A stretch of 64,000 nt of DNA from Aplectana chamaeleonis (Eukaryota; Nematoda; Chromadorea; Rhabditida; Cosmocercidae), in the NCBI GenBank assembly GCA_029168955.1, contig JAPDOI010001206.1, forward strand, positions 1 through 64,000. The letters run 5' to 3'. Shown in pieces: positions 46,742-58,247 of this stretch. Made by a program: the position numbers and the translations under genes. The notes beneath the pieces were generated by a model. That model did not search any database. It saw nothing but the letters and a program-made list of their open reading frames with translations, and had not been told where the DNA came from. Within the stretch, counting starts at the first letter, position 1. Every line of letters begins with the position of its first letter.

Positions 46742-47973
46742 TTGGAACTTATATTTCAAATGCCCCGTGATACCTGTCTCTCAGATAGTGACCAAGCACA
46801 AATACGTGCCCTGAATATCGCAAAAGTTAGCAACCGAACAATCGCCAAGATATTCGGGCGTTCTTCAAGTGTTGTCGACAAGTGCCCGAACGATCCTTAT
46901 TCTATGGGAAAAAGGCGAAGTCCGGAAAACCAAAGAAGCTGTTTTTTAGAGGTGGTGTTTTCATGGTTTGGGGAGTTTTCTGCAGTGAAAACGTTTTGGA
47001 GATCGCGGCCATTTCTACACATGTGAACTCCGCTGAGTAGCAGCTCATGCTCAGATGCCATCCTTTGCCTTTCCTATAACAGCAGGATGGAGGGCAGCCT
47101 GTTTTCCAACAAGACAACGCGTCAGTCCACGTGAGTTGGTGGTTTAAAGGCAGTGTACGCGCGAAAAACCGTGTTCAAGTTTTCCACTGTTTTGCGCAGA
47201 TACGCTCACAAGATTGTGATATATCGCAAAAAGGCCACTCATAACACTCGAATTCCGGGAAAAAAATTCGTTCGAAAATCCTGGAGCAATCAGCTTCTTT
47301 TTTTCCACGCCTGTCCGGCGTGTCTTGTGTAATACACAAATGTCGGAAATGCTGGACGTCTGGAAGTGTTTAGCCCCAGTAACTTCTTAAGTTGATTATT
47401 TCTTTTGGCCTTTTCAGTGTCAGGAAACCTCTAAAAATATCATGCTTCCGATACACACGTTTGAACGCGAAAATTTTTCGAAATAAAGAATATGGAATTT
47501 CGGATTTGCCGGGGTCTGTTGTGGCGCTTCTGCTCCTCGTGCTAGATGATCGACCGAGAAAACGCCTTTTCGGACCACGGAGCGGTTTTCAAGAGGCTAT
47601 AGCATAATGAATACGTAGCATATGCCATCCTCAAGCTTTGCCAACTATCTCCAGGATCGGTTCGAATATTGAATTGAGAAGAAAACCAATTGCGGTTTTC
47701 TGCGCGGACGCTGCCTTTAAGGAGAATAAGGTAAAGCGAATGGACTGGCCTGCATGTTCTCCCAATCTCAATCCCATGGAGAGTGTCGGGGGTATGTTGG
47801 TACCAGACATTTATGCTCAAGCCCGAACGAACGAAAACGCTGAAGACCTCAAGGCAGCAATAGTCCGTTTGTGGGACCGCTTGGACGTTCCGGTTTTGCA
47901 GAGGCTGGTGGATTCAATGTCAAATCGCGTTTATGAGGTGATTTCTAAGCATCGGGGACCGATCTGCTACTAA
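46742..47973 (+). pseudogene. Tc3-like transposase pseudogene, deleted and interrupted
   Basis: The N-terminal part begins with ATG at 46742 or, more like the family start, at 46760 (MPRDTCLSDSDQAQIRALNI, a helix-turn-helix DNA-binding region). At about 46920 the reading jumps to a later segment (GGVFMVWGVF near 46950), so roughly 120 residues including the first catalytic aspartate are missing. The second aspartate (QQDNASVH near 47105) is present. The frame is then cut by the 569-bp element at 47148-47716. After it, the C-terminal part is intact: MDWPACSPNLNPMESVGG carries the glutamate, followed by DLKAAIVRLWDRLDVP and a TAA at 47971-47973. The tryptophan after MES is replaced by glycine, and there are other frame changes. 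Not functional. Confidence 0.88.
47148..47716 (-). mobile_element. TTAA-family element, 569-bp subfamily, copy b, inside a transposase gene
   Basis: Tips AGGCAGTGTACGCGCGAAAA and the inverse of AGGCAGCGTCCGCGCAGAAA are flanked by TTAA at 47144-47147 and 47717-47720. Removal of the element plus one TTAA leaves the Tc3-like frame running through without a shift, which confirms TTAA as the duplicated target. It is the inverted relative of the copy at 38916-39483. Both copies contain the same CACGAGGAGCAGAAG block, here inverted. Confidence 0.92.
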
Positions 47974-48798
47974 ACTTACTCTGGTTTTTGTTAATAAATC
48001 TGCTGCAATTCGTAAGTGCATCTCTACTTGTGATACGCTGTATTTTAAAGCTTAAAATCAATAGTCGCGATGAAAACGTTGTTGAGAAAACCAGGAAAGT
48101 ATTGTTGGTTCGCAAACCAGTAAAGACCAAGAAGGGTATGTTGAAAGAAACGGTCTGTAATTAGAGTTATTAAGTTACTAAGTTAATGATTCGTGCACAC
48201 GCGCACAGCCCCGACCAAAAAGATAGGAGACTCATGTGTGTATAGTCCAAATTCCTTGACATTCATAGGCAGAAATAAATACAAAATTAGCTAATAAAAA
48301 CAGTTGAATAATGTAAACAAGCAATTTAATCAATGTTTTTACTAGATAAGGAGAGAAATATTGAAGCGGGCCCTTTCCGAAAGAGATTAGTCGCTGATTG
48401 AATTTAATTTTAAGCCAGCTGATGTTCTTGATGCGAGAGATCATCGATCCCGATGATTTTGGGTGGGCTCGTAAACCAACAAATGGCCGGAAAGTTATTT
48501 ATGATAATTCGACCCACAATAGGGGTTGCTACGCAGTTTTATCGTTGAGGTCCTATTACTCTGAATCCAGAAAAGGGTTTGGAGAAGATGAAAGACCACC
48601 TTATTCTATCGCGACCACAGCATTTGAGACGGAAGGCACCTAATATTTTCACTTGAGGCACTGAAATGTTGTACAAAAGGGCTTTCGGGCACGACGACAC
48701 GACGAGTTCAATGATAATGATATCTTTTGCAACCGATCACATGTAGATTGGATAATGACGTATTAGAGGGTGCGTCTAAACTTTCGGAACGCACTGCA

Positions 48799-49526
48799 TG
48801 GGCACTCCTGCGAACACTGTATAATAGTAGGATTACAAGGACCTGATCATCTAGAGATGTAGGGAGATAGACCGACCCTCTTTGGCTGGAAGTATGAAGA
48901 GCTCTTTTAGTTGCTCAGAATACATAAGACTTGGCTCACGCACGCAGTTACCGTAAGGCACAATCAGCATCCTCCCAATCACTATCACTAAATATGTAAT
49001 CATAAGAAAAAAATCTGCTCTATACGGCCACCTAGATGAGCACAGGCGAAAGTGCGCGTTGGAAGTCGGTAAATCGGCGTTTGACATAGCACCTAAAACA
49101 GTTCTACTGCAGTTCCCAACCGTCAAGATTTCGCAAAAAGTAGTGCCTCTGGACTAAGCACGCCTTTGTATAATTTTTTTTTCTGAAAAAGTGCAAACCG
49201 CTCTCGCAAGTAGATAGTTCACGTCGTGACGTTCTTAACACGTACACAGCCGGTATGAAATGCGCCTCATCTTACTTGAGTCCTTCTTCGGCTGTCTGAT
49301 GCCGGCCCTGGAATGTGCCTTCGAGCCCCACTCTGGAGGCCAGCATATTTTTGACCGCTGGGGATAGGGGTACCCTCACGACTAGGAGGGGCGGGGGTGA
49401 GGGTTCGCCGCGGTCTTCGGGGAGGGTGGTACCTCACCGCTGACCTTGGCGAAGATTACGCCCTTGTAGTGGACCGAGGCGGGGCTTTTTTTGGTGCTGT
49501 ACCGATGTCACCTGCATCCTAGGAGT
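48799..49526. other. Unassigned DNA with a GC-rich patch
   Basis: The stretch 49300-49490 is GC-rich with several GGTACC-type motifs, unlike its AT-rich neighbours. It has no tRNA or rRNA features I can identify and no supported frame. The rest shows nothing recognisable. Confidence 0.45.
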
Positions 49527-49662
49527 AAGGTAAATGCTGCTCCTGGGTGAGTTACTTGTATACTAGAAGTAAGTTGCTTGTGACATAAAAATAAGCTACT
49601 TGCGACATAAAAGTAAGATGCATGAAGACTTTGCGTAACTTACTCAAAAGTAGCATTTAACT
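49527..49662. mobile_element. Small foldback, ~136 bp, with internal tandem motif
   Basis: The left arm GTAAATGCTGCTCCTGGGTG faces the inverse of TTAAATGCTACTTTTGAGTA at the right, both continuing into AGTTAC. Between them a unit of about 25 bp containing AAGTAAG and ACTTG..GACATAAAA is repeated about three times. Confidence 0.6.
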
Positions 49663-52598
49663 TGGTTAAAAAATTTTTGAGTGCCCAGGGGCCAAGCAAG
49701 TTTCCAGCAGATAAACTAGAAAAAAAGGAAGTAGGAGGAAAACCGGCCAGGAAGCGGGTGAAAATCTCGTGGATCTGCCGATTCATTAGATTGGCCGCCC
49801 ATGTTATACAGCAGTTGACCTCCGTTTGTTTCAGCAAAGGAACAGTTGCAGAATTGTTTAACACACTTTATCACCTCTTTAGGATTCTAACATCCATTCA
49901 CGTCCATGGCATCATCTTATGTTCAGAAATTTTTCGATACAAGAAACAGAAAACAAAGTCTTTTACCTAAACATTTGGTAGCACAGAACCATTTCCGACG
50001 TTTGGATTGTCGAAAGTCCGCAGTGCGTCAAAGACTCCTAGCGGGCGTAATAAAATAACTCGAAGGTATTCAGGAGCTTTTCTCCGAGTTTTGAGAGTTT
50101 TGTGGGGACTTTCTTTCATTACTATCTGCTTCATGAACTCGCCTAAGCAAAAACATTGTAAACTGGAAAACCGTTTTTTTTTAATCGTGAACGCTGTCTT
50201 CAAATCACGCAATGTTAGATTGATATCCGCTCTTAGCGGAAGAGAGTCTATTAATTACAAGAATCATGATACGATTTTGTCTCATCTGAATCATCTCTAT
50301 AATAGATTTTGGTGCGAGGGCTATTATAGATAGATAAACTGTAGTATAAATACCGAGTTCAACTACTGAAAACATCTATTCTACACTATTTCACCCTTTT
50401 CAACGGTGTGTCTGAGTCTCGTAGTCTACGCAATTTCAATTCAATGACGCTGTAAAGTTAACTGCACCGGAAAGCGCTCCGCTATGGTGCGGTCGCGGTT
50501 AGTGCACTGGATATAATGAGTCACATCCGATTTCTAGAAGTGTCTTCGGAGTGTCCAGCTCACTCCAGGTTAGTGCAGTGAACGTTACCACATCACCGTC
50601 CTTATTACGGGAAACTCAGAATACAAACTCACCTTTTAGGCACCAGAAACTTCAGCTCAGAAACTGTAAAAATCCGGTTGGAATACAGCTCTGCGGTTTC
50701 TGACAGTTTTTATGCTGTTGTTTTCGGATATCTATGTGAGAAGGTTTGCTTTCTTGAGAGCAAGGAGTTGCTAGCATAGTTCAATCCAATGTCTTTCATA
50801 GAATCCGCTGGGGCATCTAGTAAAATATGAACGCAATCATTGACGTGTATCCCATACTTGTGAGCCGCCAAAACTCGGTTCTTTTAAACTTTTCGAGAAG
50901 TCCGAACCAAGCTACAGCTTTAATTACCAGTGTATAGACACTTTTTTATCGTTCTTCTTTAATATCCGGAAGACTCAAAGGTTGGCAAGCTCATAGAAAT
51001 TTGAAGTGAGTAACTATCACCAATAAGTCTTACTTGTGAGATATGTCTTTTCACAAGTGAATAGTATGAGTAATTATTTCTATCACCCAACAACATATTG
51101 CAAAAAGATTTCCTGGATTGTGCCTAGACCATGAATTTCTTATAATCACTATGTTGTAAACGTTTCAATCAGAATGAATAGTAGTAAAGTGCAATGCAGG
51201 ATCGATCTCATCAACATTTATTCATCATGGAAAATCGTACCGTTCGGCAGTGGGATGAAATGAAGAACAAAGTTCTCATAAGTTCTGATGGCCAACCATA
51301 TAGAAGAAAATATTCAAATTAGACTGAAATTACATGGAGGTTACTCGATTCTGACTGCCTTTTTGTACATAAATATGCATGCATGGGCGCACTCTACACA
51401 GGGTGCTTATTAATTACCTGTACAATGTTTCCGATCTCGGGGTATTGGTATTGTCAATCCATGGATTGGGGAAGCCGCGTAGAAGCGCGCGTGTCGCGCG
51501 TAACGGATCGCCCCGTAACGGATAAAAAACGATCTAAACTGCTCATTGCTGATTTTCGCATAGTTACCATTCCCCCATGTCTTTTTCTTCGATTTCTCTC
51601 TTCCTTTCCATTCCCACTTTCTTGAATTGTTCATCTGAAACTTTTTTATAGTTATTAGAGTGCGTTCCCTGGAAATTTACATAAAATGCTTTGGTCCAAA
51701 ACACGTCCGATGTGTAAACGCTGGATCTGCAGTGAACGGCGTGAGCGAAATCAACGGTGAGAGATATCCATCGTTTTTTTCATCCGTAACGGGGCCACCA
51801 CAAACGCTCGACATACGCTCTTCTGGTGTTAGGCGGCTTCCCGAAATCCAGAGATAGACGTTATACCAAGGCGTTCAAGTCAGACTCGTAAAAGGGGAGG
51901 GGCGGAGTCGTCGATGTGTGCGAGGCCTAGAATATGGTTTCTATTTGCTTATTTGGTAGAGCATAATCATGTGGACCGTAAACAATCACGCCTTTTTCAC
52001 GCTCCACTTCTCCGATCCAATATTAATATCAGTTCTGTACTACTTCACTATACCCTTCAAAGCATGCGATTTTTTAAGACATCGTTCGCGGAAGTTTTTG
52101 TATTTCACCTTTTTGCATGGATATGACCGTCTGGCCAAGATGAGCAAACGTTTGTAAACTTCGACGTGTCAGTTTCGCTTATAAAAAAGCCTCCCAAAAT
52201 TGACGCGTTCGGGATTCAAACTGCGGGGAGAATCGTATGACGTGAACAATCGTGCCGATTGTGCTCCGACCACAGCCAACGACCAGCGGCAAGCGCTGGA
52301 GAGTCGTGCTCCAGCGCTCAAACGCTGGCGCGTAACACTCGATGTCTAGCGTATGACGGCGCGGAGTTAGCGATGCCCCCGCTATCAATAACGGGCCGGC
52401 TATCCTGTGGTTCGAAGTTGAATTTAGTGTTTGCCATAGCGTACTCGCTCTGCGGACACGCGACGCATCGTTTTCGGGCGAGCTTCCGCGCACGCCCTCA
52501 TCTGCTGATCATGTGAGTTTTTCGAAATTTTTCTTAGTTGTTCTCATTTCTCACATAACTTTTCAACAGTTTTTGATCTTTAACTGTTCTGTTTGTTA
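49663..52598. other. Long stretch without a recognisable gene
   Basis: Nearly 3 kb in which I find no supported coding region, RNA gene or element. A terminal relic of the TTAA family (AATCGTGAACGCTGTCTTCA) lies at about 50183-50202. Two direct repeats with GGTTAGTGCA flank about 50497 and 50570. Open frames up to 108 codons (such as 50007-50333) show no domain and are probably chance. Confidence 0.4.
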
Positions 52599-52600
52599 TA

Positions 52601-54182
52601 TTGGGTTGGCAACTGAGTAATTGCATATTTTTTTAGGAAACAAGAGACAATTTTTTCATGGAACGAAATAACTCTATTTCGTAATATAGTGCCCATTTTG
52701 AGCAGTGACTTTTGCCATCCCTCAGCATCATGATTCCACGTTCATAAAACCTCTGGTTTTGGCAAAAAACGGCAAAAAACTTAACCACTTGCGATTTGAC
52801 ACCATTATGATCATTGAAATTTTAACCATTCAAGGAATTTTTCAATGATCGAAATAGAAACTAAGCAGATGGTGCGAGGTCAGGATTATGTGGTGAATGT
52901 GGCAAAACATCCAAAGCAAGCTCCAATATTTTTTTGCCGAGTGACCAAAGATGTGTGTGGCATTGCATTGCCATGATGAAATACAACACCTTTTCGATTT
53001 GTCAATTCGTCGCTTGGTTGGGATTTTTCTGCCACATCCACTATATAGTCCTGACCTTGCACGATCTGATTAATTTTGTTTTAATCTTCGAAAAATTCCT
53101 TCAATAATGAAAAATTCAATAATGATAATGATGTCAAATCGTACCTGGTTCAGTTTTCTGCTGATAAAAACCGAAGTTTGTGAACGATGAATCATGATGC
53201 TGCCTGAAAGATGGCAAAAGGTCATTGCTCAATATGGGCAACGCAGTACAGAAAAAATACAGTACATTTCGTTCCATAAAAATGTTCTTTTATTCTCCAG
53301 AAAAATCCGCATTTACTTAGTTGCCAACCAGGGGTGTGCATTTTCCGTTTACCGATTTCCTGATTTTCCGGAATTACCGGTGTTTTTCAGTAAATTTTGA
53401 TTTACCGATTTACCGAGTTTTTCTCGAAATTTACCGAAAAAATTGGGTGTTTTTTTTGCCCAATCGGCCTACTTCTTACTCGTATTTCACGGGTTTTCTA
53501 CTGTTAAGGCATGCATTTGGCGCGATATCCTTCGACATCCTTCTTTTTGTTAATCTTTTTTAACCCTTTGGTCTACTTTTTGAATGCTCAAACGATCTCT
53601 TCCCTATTGTATCACGTGAATGTCAACGGGTTTCAAGGCAGCAGAGTCCTGAAGCAGATATTTCAGGAACTGGAAAAATTCGTTTCGAAGCCCAGGTCAC
53701 AACACTGAATCCACTGCAGTTCTGGAAAGGCTCCATTGTTGAATCATCGTACCCGCACCTTTCCTCACTGACCAATTAGTACTTTTACGCGCCTCCTGGC
53801 ACAGTTGAGGCGGGAAGTATGTTTTCCTCAGCTGGCCCGCTTTTGAGTGACTACAGAAAAGCCTTCATGACAAAAAATCTTGAAATGTTACTTTTTCTCA
53901 AAATCAACGTCCCGCTGATTGGGTTCAGCCGTTGAGCCCATTTTAATATTTAAAACTCACTCATTATTTGCACTATCCTCATGCACTTTTGAAAGTGATA
54001 CATAATACTATCGGTTATCGGTTATTTGTGCTATCCAATGGGATAGGCACCAGAAAGTCGAAGTCAGAATTTTTACCGAATTTTCCCTTTTTACCGTATT
54101 TACCGAAAAATAATTTCGGTAGAAGGTTTCGGTAAAAGATTTACCGAAAAGATTTTTCCGCACACCCCTGTTGCCAACCCAA
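52601..54182. mobile_element. Palindromic mariner made of two 3' halves, interrupted by a hAT
   Basis: The ends are mariner terminal repeats: TTGGGTTGGCAACTGAGTAA on the left, and its near-inverse on the right (GTTGCCAACCCAA, ending 54182), flanked by TA (52599-52600 and 54183-54184). Without the 842-bp hAT and its 8-bp duplication the element is about 732 bp and almost entirely an inverted repeat. Each arm, read outward, carries the 3' half of a mariner transposase gene. On the right, near 53194: MLPERWQKVIAQYGQ. On the left, minus strand: degraded equivalents of the same C-terminal motif and, farther in, a PHTSLVT-like segment followed by a leucine-rich stretch corresponding to the pre-catalytic HPPYSPD region. 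The 5' half is absent, so it is non-autonomous. Confidence 0.85.
53329..54170. mobile_element. hAT-type element, 842 bp, TTTACCG family
   Basis: Termini CAGGGGTGTGC and its inverse GCACACCCCTG are flanked by a perfect 8-bp duplication TTGCCAAC (53321-53328 and 54171-54178). The duplicated bases are part of the mariner's right terminal repeat, so the hAT arrived later. Subterminal regions on both sides carry many copies of TTTACCG or its inverse CGGTAAA (left about 53345-53440, right about 54072-54150). The centre has no hAT transposase domain I can recognise, so it is non-autonomous. Confidence 0.92.
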
Positions 54183-54184
54183 TA

Positions 54185-57114
54185 TAACGATCGTTTGTTA
54201 AACTTTTAGTTTTAGGATCACAGGGAATTATTGGCGTCAAAATCTTCAACAAAAAAAAATCGGGCATGACCCATATTCAGGAAAAACTGTTTTGGAGAGG
54301 TTAAACAACAAAAGCACACATCAGCACATAAAAGCAGTATCAAACAAAAATAGATTTAAAATGGAAAAAAACCCACATTAAGGAGTTTCCTTAGATTTGT
54401 GCCAGCCATAACAATAGAAAAATTCTGAAAAGATTCACGATCAATGAAAATTTTGCTTTGCTAGAGAAGTCAAAAGTCAGTAACGAACACTAAATACAGG
54501 TTTCAAATGGGTAGCAACATGAATAAAAAAATAATTGAAAATCGGCGGTTCCTAATCGTTGCCGACGATTCCCGATATTGCTGAAATGAAAACTCTAATA
54601 AACGATATTAAAACAACAAACGTAGAGTTTGCACACGCAAAACTGTTGATAAAAAATGTGAGAAATAATGAAAATCATAAAAAGTCAAAATAAATCAGCA
54701 CATTTTTTTTTTTTGGGGGGGGAGGGAGCTCGTACAGAACAGATGCTTCGCGTGCCCGCAGCGCGAGTCCGCAATGACACACACTGAATTTAACCCTGAA
54801 CCAGAGGATACAGTGGTCGCTGTGGAGAGAAATCAATAACAAATGTTAAGAGTGCAACTCCAAGCGTCACTTGACGCTCATCGTTGGCTATGGACGGAGT
54901 CTTCTTGTGATCAGAACGGCGGGCAAATGAATTGATAACACACGATCACCTCTCTTCACGCAACGTACGACCAATCCCAGCCTCACGTCTGAGCCCGTTC
55001 GAGCACTCTCATCAGAGGCTTTCTCTTCTATTGTTAGAGAAATTAGTAGCGCTAAACTTCAGCAAAACACTCATCAAGGTGACCACAATTAAGCAGGAAA
55101 ACAGAAATCGAAAACTCTCGCGGACATTGTCTTTAGAAGCCTACAGAATGTCGTCAATGCAACCCGTATACAGTCGACCTTGATCTGTGAATCGGTTGCA
55201 GTTCCCCTTGTGTCTGTGCACATCATGCTGACCCAAACTACTCAGATACTCGCGGCTTAGTAAGGCAGCACGAGGGGATTACTAACGCATTTACTCGTCG
55301 AGGTGTAAGCCCCTTTCGTTCCCCCAACTGCTGCTCAGGGCAGCACGTTGTGTCCTCTTGCTCCGCTCACTGCCCCAACTGCTGCTCGTATAGTTGCCCC
55401 ACCTGCTGCTACAGTTGCCCCAACTGCTCCAGTCGTCGCCCCAACTGCTGCTCTTCATTGTGGCCCCAACTGCTGCTCCTCATTATAGCCCCAACTGCTG
55501 CTCTTCTCTCTCCAACTGCTGCTCTTTATTCTCGCCCCAACTGCTGCTCCTCATTTATGATCTTTTCTTTTTTCTTATAATTTTTATTTCGCAGATGATA
55601 TGTCGCCTTTAGCAGCAGCGCTGCAGCGGCCCATCAAAGATAAAGACCGCAGTGAGGCCTATTGATATCCCAAGCGGGTGTTTCATCCTTGATAATATCC
55701 TTCGATCTTCGCCACCGATCGAGGAAATGATGCTCGCATTGCCGACTGTCTCATGCCATGTAAGACCGCCTCGTATCTGGTTTGCGAGGGCCGTTCAACA
55801 CAGGGCTCTGTCGGTAGTGAATGTGAGTGTCCCAAAGACATTCCTCAACAGAGATATTCTCCCTAAACAAGAATCTATTTTCTTTCGGTTTTGTGACCGT
55901 AAAGATAGGAATTAGGCGCAATATTCTGTTTTTCTCGATTTTAAAGACGAATCATGGCTTTCTTCGGGAAAAAAAGTTATACCCACATATTCCGAAGATG
56001 AAAATTTCCTCAGAATATTCTTAATCCACTGAAATTCGCACTGGTTAGAGGAATGTCTAAGGCGAACGGAATTGCAAATATCAGAGTATCCATCATTTGG
56101 CGATCTCTCTATAAATGGTGATTTTTTTCTTCCGAAAAAGCATTGATTCAATGAAAATGTTTTCTTCTTTCGAAATTGTTGTCGTGAACTTTCTCAGGAT
56201 GGTTTAAAATTGTTGAACTAAATGCAAAGTAAATTTTGAAAACTGTCTGCTTTGAATATTGTGAGCATTGTGTTTTTTCGTGAAGAAAACGTATTGGCCA
56301 CTGCCATTTCTTACGGATGCCCACATGATTTTTTTTTCATAGCTAACGTTTTCGGAAAATCTTTTTTAATGGAGCTATACACACGAAAACCTCATAAAAA
56401 CTGGTCACGTCTCGCGGAACAATGTTGAGTAAACGATAATTTGGAAATCAGCTATCAAAATGAACAGATAACTCACTGGGGTGTCACATACCTAGCTCTA
56501 ATGAAAGCATCAATCAAAACAAAGAAGTGAATCTGTTAGGGTCTTTAAATAAACATTGAATTTCCGAAAAAAACACCAGTTTTTGGAATTTTTTCAAAAA
56601 TGCCGTTCAACCAGAAAATTTTTCGGTGTATTCGTGCTTGTGCATATAAATCATTTTAAGCATCATTGTAACATTTCAACCACCATAAGCCTGTCTGAGC
56701 CGAAAATTGATTTCACTCGGGCTCTTCAGTGCTGTATTGTAATTTTCATCCACAGTATTTTTATTTCCAGCTCGCAGTTTTCTGACAAAATGTTTTATAC
56801 GCGGTATACTGCATGTTTTGTATAACTTGCAATTTTATTTGACAATAAGCCGTTGTTTTGAAAATGTTTATGAACTTCTGAAGACTCGTCACCCTTCCAG
56901 TTCAATTTCTCGAAAAATTTTCAAAGTTTTCGAAATTTCGTGAAACTTCTTTGGCAGAATCGCAGGGCTGCCTCGAAAGTGTAACAGAAACAGAATCAAC
57001 CGTGGAAGTCGTTGAACGCGGTAAACCGTTCCTGAAGTGGACGCCGCACAAAAACGGCGGCCGCCGCCGCCCGCCGCCGCCTTTTTACCCTTGGCAGCCG
57101 ACCGCACTGTATCT
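54185..57114. other. Long stretch with a CAACTGCTGCTC minisatellite and no gene
   Basis: Apart from the minisatellite at 55321-55555 and a homopolymer T/G run at about 54702-54721, I see no supported gene or element. A CG-trinucleotide-rich patch (GGCGGCCGCCGCCGCCC) lies at about 57055-57083. Frames up to 89 codons (56556-56825) have no recognisable domain. Confidence 0.4.
55321..55555. repeat. CCCCAACTGCTGCTC minisatellite
   Basis: About ten copies of a core CCCAACTGCTGCTC, separated by variable 5-15 bp pieces such as CTCATT. It sits beside a GCAGCACGAGG / CTCGTCGAGGTG block at about 55262-55304; the same block type appears at about 60960-61025, so the region may belong to a dispersed family. 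Translations in two frames are low-complexity shadows. Confidence 0.8.
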
Positions 57115-57217
57115 TGTCGGCTTTGGAGCTGGAAACTCGATTGACTCGAGCGCGTGCGGCCGCAAAGCGTGTCGAGACGCAATTGCGGACCGGAATTTGA
57201 CCCAGATAAGCACAGTA
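57115..57217. mobile_element. Solo right arm of the TACTGTGC foldback family
   Basis: Matches the right arm of the copies at 58248-58528 and 62034-62321: CGAGCGCGTGCGGCCGCAAA, GTGTCGAGACGCAATTGCGG, and the terminus AGATAAGCACAGTA ending at 57217. No matching left arm lies upstream, so this copy is truncated. Confidence 0.75.
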
Positions 57218-58247
57218 CCTCAGGGGTAAAATTCGATATTATTGTCCGCCCAACGTGTATAGCAACCCTGTCAAGCTCAAGAACTCAATTCGATCAAATA
57301 AGTGAGAAACTACGCGGAAAAAGTCGACCCCGCTCACAACACCCTAAAAGCATAATCAAGCGTTTAGACCCCGAAAAGGTAACCCAAATTTTTGCAAACG
57401 GAAAAATTAGTTTGTGTGGCGAAGCTCAAAAGCAAAATGTACAATAGCAAAGCTCTTGGTTCCCTTTCCGGAGCGATGCAGTTAGGCTTTTGGGGCGGAG
57501 CCAACTTTTTCCTTGAAGTTTCGCACTTATTACAGCGAATTGAGATCTCGCGCTTGGCAGGGTTGCTATTCACGGTGGGCGGGCTATAATATCAAATTTT
57601 ACTACTGATGTTGCACTGTGCCTTCAAGGCTGTTTAGCGCAGCGAGGCACTGCTCTGTAATTCAAATAATCCATAGACCTTAAAGCACGCCCACAAGTAC
57701 GCCGCGTAGCGGCGTGGGTGTGCACCTTGTATACAGATATCTAGAAGTCTAAATCAGGGGTGTGCGGCAATTGCCGTTTGCCGATTGCCGTTTGCCGTTT
57801 GCCGGCCATTTTTGGGGTTTGCCGTTGCCGTTGCCGTTTGCCGAAATTGTCGTCTAAAACGGCAAATTTTCGGCAAAAATTCATTGAAACAACAGAATTT
57901 CCCTAACCGCAGTCTCTGTATTGGTCACCGATTCGGAGCTGCTATAAATAATTATTTTGACTAGTTCCAGCTTCTGGTTCTGGTTCATTCAATGTATAAT
58001 TTTACCCTTTCAATCAGTAACTTATGAAAACATCTCGACTGGGTAATCAGAGGAGTTCGTTAGAGTTCTAAATTGTTTGGGAGCCTCCAGATGTCTTTTT
58101 TAATCATCAAATGCCAAAATCGTAAAAAAACTTTTTTTCAGAGGCATACCGATTACTGCAAGTTCTAAGATTACAAAACCAAGTCATATCAAAGCTGGAG
58201 CGCAAAAGCAGCCTTATCTGGACACATGAACCAGTGGAGAACTCGTG

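Larger units (their letters stand above)
46637..48042 (+). mobile_element. Inner Tc3-like element, internally deleted
   Basis: The left end TACTGTGTTTCAAAAATATA is inverted, with divergence, relative to the right end (inverse of TACAGCGTATCACAAGTAGA). TA forms the outer dinucleotide on both sides. Between them is a plus-strand Tc3-type transposase relic, split by a TTAA-family insertion (47148-47716). Without the insertion the element is only about 830 bp, roughly half the expected length, matching the missing middle part of the transposase. Confidence 0.8.
45981..48798. mobile_element. Outer Tc3-like long-TIR element of a nested stack
   Basis: The left arm from 45981 (TACAGTCCGTTTCAAAAGTA) matches the inverse of the right end at 48798 (TGCAGTGCGTTCCGAAAGTT). 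Similarity continues through CGCACC..TCT..TA, ATGTGATCGGTTGC and CGTGCCCGAAA.CCCTT to about 46610 on the left and about 48650 on the right. The left arm is split at TTAA by a MITE (46071-46547), exactly where the right arm has an intact ATTGAACTCG. A second Tc3-like element (46637-48042) and a further MITE lie inside. No coding region of its own is recognised. Confidence 0.75.

Noticed and set aside
55350..55612. Cysteine-rich frame with repeated CSYCPNC-like motifs
   Set aside because: It is a translation of the CCCAACTGCTGCTC minisatellite, equally open in another frame.
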